From Pyropia yezoensis (Eukaryota; Rhodophyta; Bangiophyceae; Bangiales; Bangiaceae), in assembly GCA_009829735.1 (NCBI GenBank), contig CM020619.1, forward strand, positions 6,872,375 to 6,936,374: a DNA stretch of 64,000 bases, read 5' to 3'. The position numbers and the translations under genes were made by a program. Positions 41,223 through 50,774 of the stretch are shown here, one piece after another. Position 1 is the first letter of the stretch; the number at the start of each line of letters is the position of its first letter. Under the pieces are notes generated by a model, which was given only the letters and a program-made list of their open reading frames with translations, did not search any database and was not told where the DNA came from.

Positions 41223-44200
41223 TTAGTGAACCCAGTCATACCAAGGGCGTCCCTTCAGGTCCGGGGTGGCCCAGACCATGGTGCGATCGCCGCGCGCCCG
41301 ACGGATATCAGCGTCTGGCAACAACGTCCCGGACTGCGTCGTGATGAAGTCAGATGAAGCGCACTGCAGGGCCTCGTCCAATGTCACCAAGCCAGACGCA
41401 GCTGCGAAGTCGGAGACGGAGCTGAGCGCCCCACGGGCACGCATACGACTCAATTTGGACGCCTTCTTGGAAGTCGCTTTTGATGTCTGCCGCTGTCGTG
41501 AGAGTCGTACGACGCTCTGGATCTGCTCCGTGAGCACCGTCTGCAATGCCGCGTTATCACGACTCTTGTTCGTGAGTGTAAAAGCCAGCTTGACAAATTT
41601 GTGCAGGGCCTCGTTCACGCCCGTGTTGCCGTCTTGGAGGTTGCCTCGAAGGAAGAACTCGTCCAGTAGATGCGACACTGCGCGATGCAGCTTGGTTGTG
41701 TGCGAGGGCCCAAAGACGGGCTGGTAGTCGTTCTCAATCCAACGACTCATACGACGACATACCGACTTGGCTTCCGCCCAGGTCTTCGGCCGCACATCAA
41801 GGGCGCTCTTCAATATCGCGGCGAGCTCGCAGAGCACCCACGTCAGGAGACGATGATGCTGCCCTCCTGCTCCAGACCGCCCGAACAAGCCCGCAGCTGC
41901 GAAAGGCAAGAAGTGAACCGCCTCACGGTGCTCCTTACCCTTCAAGGTAACCTGTTTCTCTCCACTCTTGATGAAGTACCTGAGGTGCATTTGTAGAGAA
42001 TCAAGTGCAAGAACCAGCCAGGGCGGTGACTAGAGATCAAATAAAACAGTCAGATATAGTGCATGCATCTCCAATGGAATGTAGCAACATCAAGATACAA
42101 TCAGATCTCACGCAGCAGCGTCACAAGGATGAAGCTCTCACGACAAGCAAATCTTACCCCGGGAAGATGGATGGGACACGGTGCGTGCGACTCGCGAACA
42201 AGAACCGCTTGTTAGCGATACGCACAGTCTCACCCGCTGTGCCGTGCAAAAGCTTCTTCGAACCGGCCAGCTCATGGGCAAAGGAATGCACACCTGTTGT
42301 CAGCGTTCTACAGATGCCGAGGTCCATGACCTGCCAATGGCAAAGGAAGGAGAAAGTGGGGGACAGAGCATAAACGAACGCAAGCAGAGGATTGTGCGAG
42401 TCAGTACGTGTTACGGAGAAAGAGTGACGTGCCACCAGCCCTCTTGCAGGAGAGAAATGTAGAGATGATACAATACAGATGCGTGACAATGACATGTACG
42501 GCAGCGTCATGCAAGCAGCATCTGGCAATCACCAAGGAAACACAGGAGTATGGAGCGTACGTGTAGTCGGTCAAACCCGAAGATCTGGTACAGCAGCAGC
42601 GGACCAGAGCCGAGTCCAGCCCAGGCGGCCAGTGCAGGTACAACGCAGTGGATGCTGTTGGCGGTCTCAATCGCATTGATAATGACACCATTGCCCCTTA
42701 TTCCCCGCATGAGCGCTCCCTTGAGCTGCAGCTTGACAATCTTGAGCACGTTCCGCTTCTTTGGAGAATTCTTCCTGGAAGGCCGCACCCCGCTCGACGT
42801 GGAGCGTGCCATACATGGCGTGCAGTCGTACGCGCTGCCGTGACGCTTGAGGCACAAGACGTCCCGCTCTTCTGGCTGGTCCGACACGTAGAGTATGAGT
42901 CTCAGAATGATCTTCACCACGGCACCGTCCGGCAATGTCATCTCGGCACCGAAATGACTGGCGAGGATGGTATCTCGAAAGACCAGCGCGATGGTGCGTT
43001 GGAGGATCTCCGCCCGAGCCTCTGCAGCCTTTGACAAAGACATTGCCTCGTACCGCGACCGTACTTGGGGCATGTATGCCACGACGACCCATTCTGGTTC
43101 CTTGGTCACGATGTTCATCACTCTCATACGCAGTGGATACGCAGACACACCTGCAAGAAATACAATGGGCCGACACAGCGATGGCCAAATCAACAGTTCG
43201 CACGCTCCGTCAGTACAAGTTACGACGAGACGTATGGAGAAGCACAAGCTGTGCTGATGACAGCAAATGAGGTCATGATGCGGTCAGTAGTGACACGCAG
43301 TGTGGTAGTACGAAAATCAATCCCAGTGAGAAAACGTACCACCAGAAGAGGTTACAACCGTCCCATCTGAGTACAGCGCCAGTGCAAGCATCTGTGCGCA
43401 CAGCCTAAACACGCGCTTGACGTCCGCCCGCTGAGCTCCGTAGGCATGGCCGTCAAAGAAGTCACGCAGTACGTCTCCGTCTTGCATCACCGGGGAGGCT
43501 GGAACAATGTCTCCAGTGGCAACAGATGGCGTGCAATGTGCACATGCGGACGTGGGCGTCGTAGTCCCGGGATCGACGTCTTGCGAGCTTCTTCCGACTG
43601 CATCTGGTCCGTTCTGGGATCCGTCTTGACTGTAATGGACGCCAGCCGCACAAGCACAATCCTCCGAGCCCCGCTCCCACCTGACGGTTGCGGCCGCCGT
43701 AAGACATTCTTGCACGACCTTCAGACCCTTGCGAAGGAGGATACGATGGGAACCCACCTTCGTCGTCACGACGGCCTCCATCCACCCCAGCTTCCGCAGC
43801 ATGCGCCTCTTCTCGTTCCGCACTGCAGTCTTGAGCGACGATGGCGTGGGGAACGCGACCTTGAACGGCAATGTCGTTGAGCCAGTCGCCCGCTCCACCG
43901 ACAAGCACATCTGATGAGCTGCGGCAATGCGCGTCTCAGACATGGTACAAGCGTTGGCAAACACGTCGCGCAGCGATGGGGTGACGAAAGCAAATGTGTC
44001 CCTCGGAGCGTTGTCCTCGTACACAGCACGACAGCGCTCCTCATCACCAACCTCATCGAGGTAGTCCAACACCTTCGCGCAGAGCGTTTCACCGAGGTCC
44101 CCCTCACAGACGACGGGAGAGGCGTGATCCGCAAAAGCAGCACCGTGCAAATCATTAGCGGCACGCATCTCTGCTGATCTGACCACATCTGGATGTTCCC

Positions 44201-44594
44201 CGCTCACACAATCATCAGAGCTGGAGTCACTCGGCGCCGACGCGTCACTGTCGTATGCCGAGGAGCTTTCTCCTTGCGAGTCCCAGTCGTTCTCTCCCGC
44301 ACCATCTCCACCGTCACCCCTCTCCTCAGCATCCCCGAAATCCTCCTCCTTTTCGGAATCATCTCCCCCGCCCCCACCCACCAAATCATGATCGATATCC
44401 TCCTCCTCGCCAGTCCCATCTCCACCACCGGCCACCCCATCATCCTCTTCTGAGCTCCCCATGGCCAAGCTCCTCGCAGTCCCAGCTTCTGCAGCATCAT
44501 CTGCAAGCCTGTGCCGCTTGCGCAGGTGACGGCCAAGGTGGCAGGGACTAAGAAGACGACCGTCATCACAACCGTCTACGGTACACCGCTTCAT
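41223..44594 (-). CDS. Plavaka-like (CMC superfamily) DDE transposase, four exons
   Basis: Exons on the minus strand: 44594-43340, 43150-42561, 42330-42158, 41979-41223. The introns (189, 230 and 178 bp) are GT-AG with donors GTACGT, GTACGC and GTAAGA and acceptors TTGCAG, TGGCAG and CTCAG; phases 1, 0 and 2 join without a break into 924 codons. Exon 1 encodes a C2H2-like finger (C..C...HLGRHLRKRH), then a Ser/Asp/Glu-rich stretch. Across the first junction the text becomes GGVSAYPLRMRVMN, followed by GAEMTLPDGAVVKI and YVSDQPEERDVLC. Across the second it reads DRLHVMDLGICRTL. These resemble the aYP...N, vEM..aDG, YvaDyPEQ and D.LH..dlG motifs of Plavaka-type transposases. It may be an autonomous element or a tamed gene; terminal repeats were not found. 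Confidence 0.75.
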
Positions 44595-45298
44595 ACCAGG
44601 AACGCGATCAGCCCCCCCCCCCCCCCGTCCCCCCCCTCCTCCCCCTGTGGCGTCGGGCTCACGCCAGTAAAGCGGGGAAGACGAGGATGCGTCGCGTCAC
44701 ACGCCTGGAATGCGGGGAAGACGAGGCTGCGTCGCCCATGGGGTAGAGATGCCGGTAGGTGCGTCGCCCATGCGGCAGACGTGGAAGAGCCCAGGCGAAG
44801 TCACGCGCGTCGCCCGTCAGGCAGACGTGGATGAGCGCCGGCGAAGTCACCATCGCAAGGGACTCTCGGGATTGATAATGCGCGCCCCACCGACACCACC
44901 CACTCAGTACATATATTCGATTTCCAGCATACAGGGCTTAACAAATAAATGGATTCACTCGTCCACCTGCACTGCGGAACGCTTCAGCGCATTGGCAGTG
45001 CTCCAGAGTTTTAGGGCAAACGCGATCACCCAAATGTTCATGGGCTGTCTTGAAAACTAGCGTGTGTGCCATGCGATTGGGCTGTGGCGTGGACCACAGA
45101 GCATAAACCACGAATCTGTGCGTGAAGGTGCGATTTAGAGATGTTTTTCAGAAGTACGGCGTACAACTGTCGGAACGAAATTCAAAAATGCAATGTGGCA
45201 TGATGACGGAATTTTGTAGTTCTGAAAATTGTCTCACAAGTTTCTGTCTTAAACTGCAGTACGGCTGGTGTATGTTGGATAAGATATGAGGGAAGGTC
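44595..45298. other. Upstream region of the transposase gene, with C-rich and short tandem repeats
   Basis: It contains C runs at 44613-44645 and imperfect tandem repeats at about 44670-44850 (units such as GCAGACGTGGA...GGCGAAGTCAC, about 47 bp, twice). No gene was seen in 44860-45298. It may hold the transposase promoter, but no element is recognisable. Confidence 0.45.
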
Positions 45299-45327
45299 GG
45301 GGGGGGGGGGGGGGGGGGGGGGGGGGG
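45299..45327 (+). repeat. G29 homopolymer
   Basis: An unbroken run of 29 G is followed by GGA repeats. Confidence 0.95.
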
Positions 45328-46020
45328 AGGAGGAGGAGGGAGGAAGGCCGGGTCGGGTGGTGGAGTTCGCCACGAGGAGCAGGTGCGTGGGATGGATGCG
45401 GGGACGGTGAGCCCGGCCGGCGCAGGTCCCGGCTGTGGTGGCACGGCGGGGACGGCTGTGGCGGCGGCGGTCATCACGGCCAGCTTGGCATGCTGGCGCC
45501 CCGGCATCCACTGTTGTCTTTGTCGCCGTCAACAATTGGGCTCGTGTACGGTGCTTTCAATTGGTGCTGGCGTCGCCAGATGCGGCCAAATGCAACCCCG
45601 TTCCGTGCAGTACATATGCAGTGTGCATGCATTTTGAGGGCCTGACTATCCTGTGACTGTGGGAGGCCCGCCGTCGTTGGCGGGCGGACCGCGCATCTCC
45701 CCTGGGCGGGCCGTCGGCGCAGCTCCCTAGGGGGTGTGCTGATTTGCGGCTTGCCGTGGTGCACTGCCATGCACCGCGCGGTACTTCGTGCGTTCGGCCC
45801 TGCGGTTGCCGGCGACGCGCTGGGTGTGGCCAGCAGCGATCCAGCGGTGGGCACCGTGGGGGAGGAGGCTGCCGATCCGTCCTTGCGCGCGGCGGCGGCT
45901 GGCGTGGGCGCGGGGGACGCGGAGGCGGGGGCTGCCGATCGGTCCGAGTGCGCGGCGGCGGGGGCGGGGAAGCCGGCGGCTAGCGGCGCGGCCGCATCGG
46001 CGGAGGCGGCGAGGGCTGCC

Positions 46021-46449
46021 GATCCGGCTGTTGGCGCGGGGGTGGTGGCGGCGGCGGCCGATCCGTCGGTGGGCGCGGGGGTGGCGGCGGCGGTGACCGA
46101 TCCGGCTGTTGGCGCGGGGGTGGTGGCGGCGGCGGCCGATCCGTCGGTGGGCGCGGGGGTGGCGGCGGCGGTGGCCCATCCGTCGGTGGGCGCGGGGGTG
46201 GCGGCGGCGGTGACCGATCCGGCTGTTGGCGCGGGGGTGGTGGCGGCGGCGGCCGATCCGTCGGTGGGCGCGGGGGTGGCGGCGGCGGCGGCCGATCCGT
46301 CGGTGGGCGCGGGGGTGGCGGCGGCGGTGACCGATCCGGCTGTTGGCGCGGGGGTGGTGGCGGCGGCGGCCGATCCGTCGGTGGGCGCGGGGGTGGTGGT
46401 GGCGCCGGCCGATCCGGCTGTTGACGCGGAGGTGGTGGTGGCGCCGGCT
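46021..46449. repeat. 39-bp minisatellite, 11 units
   Basis: There are eleven head-to-tail 39-bp units of two alternating types, GATCCGTCGGTGGGCGCGG... and GATCCGGCTGTTGGCGCGG.... The unit is 13 codons in any frame. One unit has CATCC and the last is more diverged. Confidence 0.92.
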
Positions 46450-46737
46450 GGCCGCGCGGTGTTGGGCGCGGCGGTGGTGAAGGCGGGGGAGGCGGCGGCT
46501 GGCGGCGCGGCGCCGGCTGGCGCGGCGGCGGCTGCATCTGGCCCCCCGGCGGGGGACGCGGCTGGGGTTCCCTTGAGGGAGGAGGCGGCTGGCGACGCGG
46601 CGTCGGCTGCATCTGCCCGAGCGGCGGGAGAATCGGCGGGGGACGCGGCGGGGGTGCCCGTGAGGGAGGAGGCGGCTGCTTCTGGCCCCCTTGCGGGGGA
46701 CGCGGCTGGGGTGCCCGTGAGGGGGGAGGTGGCTGGC

Positions 46738-47538
46738 GACGTGGCGTCGGCTGTGGCGGCGGGGGCGGCGCGCGACGTACCGGTGGACGTGCTGGGGGAC
46801 GCGGCTGGGGACGTGCTGAGGAACGCGGCGGGTGACGGGGCGGCGGACGGGGCGGGGGACGCGGCTGGCGCCAAGGCGTCTGACGGCGCGGCGGCTGCAT
46901 CTCGCTGTGTTGCGGCTGCATCTGGTGGCGCGGCGGCGGACGCTGGCCGCTTGGCGACGGCGGTGGGCGACGTCCCGGCGCACGTGCTGGGGATCGCAGC
47001 GGGGGACGTGGCGTCGGCTGTGGCGGCGGGGGCGGCGCGCGACATACCGGTGGACGTGCTGGGGGACGCGGCTGGGGACGTGCTGAGGAACGTGGCGGGT
47101 GACGGGGCGGCGGACGGGGCGGGGGACGCGGCTGGCGCCAAGGCGTCTGACGGCGCGGCGGCTGCATCTCGCTGTGTTGCGGCTGCATCTGGTGGCGCGG
47201 CGGCGGACGCTGGCCGCTTGGCGACGGCGGTGGGCGACGTCCCGGCGCACGTGCTGGGGATCGCAGCGGGGGACGTGGCGTCGGCTGTGGCGGCGGGGGC
47301 GGCGCGCGACATACCGGTGGACGTGCTGGGGGACGCGGCTGGGGACGTGCTGAGGAACGCGGCGGGTGACGGGGCGGCGGACGGGGCGGGGGACGCGGCT
47401 GGAGCCAAGGCGTCTGACGGCGCGGCGGCTGCATCTCGCTGTGTTGCGGCTGCATCTGGTGGCGCGGCGGCGGACGCTGGCCGCTTGGCGACGGCGGTGG
47501 GCGACGTTCCGGCGCACGTGCTGGGGATCGCAGCGGGG
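46738..47538. repeat. 267-bp tandem repeat, 3 units
   Basis: Units start at 46738, 47005 and 47272 with GACGTGGCGTCGGCTGTGG and are nearly identical. 267 bp is 89 codons. Confidence 0.93.
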
Positions 47539-47719
47539 GACGAGGCGGGCGAGGGTGCGGACGGCGACGTGGCGGCTCGGCCGGCGCTTTGGGTGGTGTC
47601 AACCACTCCCTGGCCCGGGGCGAGCGCGCAGACGCTGCGGGCGTCGTCGACCACTGCTGAGATGGCGGGGCAGGCCCGAGGGGCTGCCGCACCGAGCTCC
47701 GTGGCCGAGGGGCGGTCAA

Positions 47720-47775
47720 GGCGGGGGGGGGGGGGGCCGCGGGGGGGGGGGGGGGGGCAAGGGCGGGGGGGGGGG
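47720..47775 (+). repeat. Interrupted G runs
   Basis: Runs of 13-17 G are separated by short CCGC, CAA and C breaks on the plus strand. Confidence 0.85.
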
Positions 47776-48079
47776 CGGCCAAGGCGGGGCGCGGCGTGTC
47801 GGCCGCAGGGCGGGCGGCGGCAAAAGCTGTAACGGGGGCCGCTGTGTCGGGGGCAGGGCGCGGCGCGTCGGCTGCAGGGCGGGCGGCGGCGAAAGCCGGA
47901 ACGGAGGCCGCAGGGTCGGCCAAAGCCGGAACGGGGGCCGCTGTGTCGAGGGCAGGGCTTGGCGCGACGACCGCCAGGTCAAGGGGGGGGACGGGGGCGC
48001 CGGCCTCCACTGCATCTCCTCCTCGTCTGCGCCAGTCGACGCTCACGCAAGCGGGCGCGACCGACGCCCTCAAGAGGCT

Positions 48080-48300
48080 CTCTGCCGCACGTGGCGGCGC
48101 GCGTGGCGCGGCTGCGGCCGCACGTGGTGGCGCGCGTGGCGCGGCCACGGCCACGCGTGGCGGCGGGCGTGGCGCGGCTGCGGCCGCACGTGTGGCGCGC
48201 GCGCGTGGCGCGGCCGCGGCCGCGCGTGGCGGTGCGCGTGGCGGCGCGCGTGGCGCGCCGCGGCCGCGCGTGGCGGCACGCGTGGCGCGGTCGCTCCCGC
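48080..48300. repeat. Degenerate CGTGGCGCG minisatellite
   Basis: Repeats of about 30-36 bp are built on GTGGCGCGGCTGCGGCCGCAC. One plus-strand frame reads as RGGARGAAAAARGG-type text, like an RGG box; other frames are also open. Confidence 0.65.
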
Positions 48301-48577
48301 GGCGGAGAAGGTAAGCTCGTGTGCATCTTTTTCTTCATCATGGCGCAGCGGTGCCCTTTGGCGTTCCTTGGCTTGGGTTGACGGTTTGACTCTTTTTTGT
48401 GTCGTGGTCGGTGGCCGCTTCTAACTTCCGTGTCCCCCGTGTTGTTTGTGCCCCACGCTCGTCCTGGTTGGTCGCCGCGTCTATCTCCCGTGTCCCCTGA
48501 GTTGTTTGTGTGCCTCGCTCCAATGACTGTGCTGCACAGGCTGGAAAGAGAAAGATCGGACGGCAAGCGCAGGCTAG
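48301..48577 (+). other. Possible intron start and a duplicated segment before the gap
   Basis: GAGAAG followed by GTAAGC at 48311 is a good splice donor on the plus strand. A ~60-bp segment (CCGTGTCCCC...GTTGTTTGTG) occurs twice in tandem at about 48405-48520. A plausible acceptor (GCTGCACAG) at 48530-48538 precedes a short basic frame (AGKRKIGRQAQA) cut by the gap. No function is suggested. Confidence 0.3.
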
Positions 48578-49077
48578 NNNNNNNNNNNNNNNNNNNNNNN
48601 NNNNNNNNNNNNNNNNNNNNNNNNNNNNNNNNNNNNNNNNNNNNNNNNNNNNNNNNNNNNNNNNNNNNNNNNNNNNNNNNNNNNNNNNNNNNNNNNNNNN
48701 NNNNNNNNNNNNNNNNNNNNNNNNNNNNNNNNNNNNNNNNNNNNNNNNNNNNNNNNNNNNNNNNNNNNNNNNNNNNNNNNNNNNNNNNNNNNNNNNNNNN
48801 NNNNNNNNNNNNNNNNNNNNNNNNNNNNNNNNNNNNNNNNNNNNNNNNNNNNNNNNNNNNNNNNNNNNNNNNNNNNNNNNNNNNNNNNNNNNNNNNNNNN
48901 NNNNNNNNNNNNNNNNNNNNNNNNNNNNNNNNNNNNNNNNNNNNNNNNNNNNNNNNNNNNNNNNNNNNNNNNNNNNNNNNNNNNNNNNNNNNNNNNNNNN
49001 NNNNNNNNNNNNNNNNNNNNNNNNNNNNNNNNNNNNNNNNNNNNNNNNNNNNNNNNNNNNNNNNNNNNNNNNNNNNN
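48578..49077. other. Assembly gap (500 N)
   Basis: A placeholder of exactly 500 N. It hides the 3' LTR of family C, if there is one, and the start of its antisense ORF. Confidence 0.99.
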
Positions 49078-50663
49078 TCCTGGACGACGAGGAGGTCGAG
49101 GACGTGCAGCGGGCCAAGGCCATGGTGGACCGCGGGGGAACTATCCCGGGTCCCGGCGACTTGCCGATCTTCACTTGGGACGCGGTGGCAACTCGCCCCC
49201 CGTACCTTCACGAGGCCGATCCGCACACTCATCACTTTGATGTGCGGATGGAGAAGGACTTCCGGCGAGGTCCCTACTTGGTGACCTCGGCTCAACTTGA
49301 GTTTCCTCAGCAGTCTGCTGCCAGTAAGGAGCAATACTACCGAAGAAGCCCGAGTGGTGGCCTCAAGTTGAGGTCCCCTACGGGTTCCCGGCATTGTTGC
49401 CACGGTTGCTTGACCACTTCGGCTCCGTCATGTTGACGGCTGGCCCTGATCATCTGGTGTGGGCCATGTTGGCCACCCAGTGGCTCCTCGAGGTCATGTC
49501 GACCTGGGTGTCATGTGTTCAGCGGCGGGGGATGCTCTGGCATCTCCCCCTCCGGCTCATCCAGGTTTGGAACAGCTCACCCCTCAGCTAGTTGCTGAGG
49601 GGTGCTCGTCAGGACAACTCACTCTACTTGAGGAGATGCTCCGCCTCCACAAGTTTATCGAGTGGGAGAGCATTGAGCACAAGTTGCGCCGCCCCACTCG
49701 GGGGCCCAAGGACGATGGCGCACTTCGCCAGTTCGTGTGGGTCGCTCGTGAACTTCACGACGGCCGTGTGGTCCTACGAGAGGGGTTGGGCATCGGGGAC
49801 TACCCGTATGCCCCGGGGGTGGATCGTCACACTGCGCCACCCCCGGACAAGCCCATAGTTATGGCTGTTGCCCTCATATGATGACCATATGACTCAACCT
49901 ACTGCGGGAGCCCCAAGTCGGGGTCGCAGTTACACCCGGGTACCGCCACCTCGGCGTGCCCCTCCGCTTCCTCCTGTTCCTTTCCAGCCTCACGGGAACA
50001 TCCCGATCAGCGTGGCCGTGGAGTCATCCACACCGGTGTCTCCCAACTTGGGGGCCACCCTCCTGACGGTATACCCCAAGTTGGTGTTACCGCCCACGCC
50101 TCTAACCTCAGAGATGATGATCACCACGTTGGTGCGCCACCATTTCCTGGTTGGCCGCGTCGACCGCAACCCTCCAAAGTTCCGAGACTCCTCAACTTGA
50201 GGAGCGCGTTCGTACTGCAGTGGCGACCGCGAGTTGCGAGTCGGTGGCGGAGTTTATGACGGCCGAGTTGGCTCGCATTGGGGCTATTATGCCCCAGCCA
50301 ACCCCACTTGGGCGTGGCAAGCGTCGTGCGAGCCGGGCATACTCGCCTCCTCGCCGTCGTCGCCGTCACTCGCGGCGCTCTCCCTCCGTGTCGGAAGACG
50401 AGTTGTCTTACTCCGTCTCGGAGTCCTCTACCCCATCGGAGACGGAGTCTGTCCAGCGTCTGCGTCGCAAACTTGCGCGCAAGACCAGGCAGAAGAGTAG
50501 CCACGGTCGGCGCCACTTGCGCGACCGTGAGGGGCGCGACGGTTCCGACTTGGAGCCGCCGCCCCTTCCAACGAGTGGAGACCGTTATCGGCGTGGGTCT
50601 CGCCGCTCGCCTCCACGTGAGGGCGAGGGCCGTGGAGTGGGAGAGTCTAGCATGCGTGCCTAG
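49078..50663 (+). pseudogene. Family C antisense ORF, frameshifted, homologous to the A aORF
   Basis: It lies opposite to C pol, tail to tail (111-bp gap). Three frames together follow the A2 antisense protein. 49078-49345 reads DDEEVEDVQRA, VATRPPYL, PYLVTSAQLEF and EQYY. After a 1-nt shift in GAAGAAGCCC comes WWPQVEVPYGFPALLP and LATQWLLEVM. After another shift, at about 49500-49790, come LLEEMLRLHKFI and DDGALRQFVWVARE. The A2 counterparts are LRWPEEEGYVHRA, VALEPPFL, DFLVSCNHQEF, AAYY, QEVEIPVGF, LAANHWLHEVL, LFQAMIDFRRLV and RDGFGWAQVVY. The C-terminal part is Pro- and Arg/Ser-rich as in A. The start is lost in the gap. Confidence 0.68.
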
Positions 50664-50774
50664 TTGGCAGCTGCCTTTGTTGTGAGAGTGTGAGGGTTAG
50701 GGCTGTAGTTAAAAGCCACTCTGCGTACCACTTCGACTTGAAGCACTCTCTTGGCACTGTTGCTCGGCCTTCCC

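Larger units (their letters stand above)
45474..48310. other. GC-rich tract open in many frames; possible repetitive protein gene, strand unresolved
   Basis: Frames of about 600-730 codons are open on both strands (minus 47654-45474, 48154-45980 and 47517-45727; plus 45736-47832). The minus frame 47654-45474 would give an Ala/Ser/Pro-rich protein with SPA-type repeats, like a wall or surface glycoprotein; the plus frame 45736-47832 would be Ala/Gly/Asp-rich. Very high GC removes stop codons in every frame, so openness is weak evidence. Repeat units of 39 and 267 bp are multiples of three, which keeps every frame. Confidence 0.35.

Noticed and set aside
46021..46449. CRISPR-like array
   Set aside because: The units are contiguous with no unique spacers, and the context is eukaryotic. 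It is a minisatellite.
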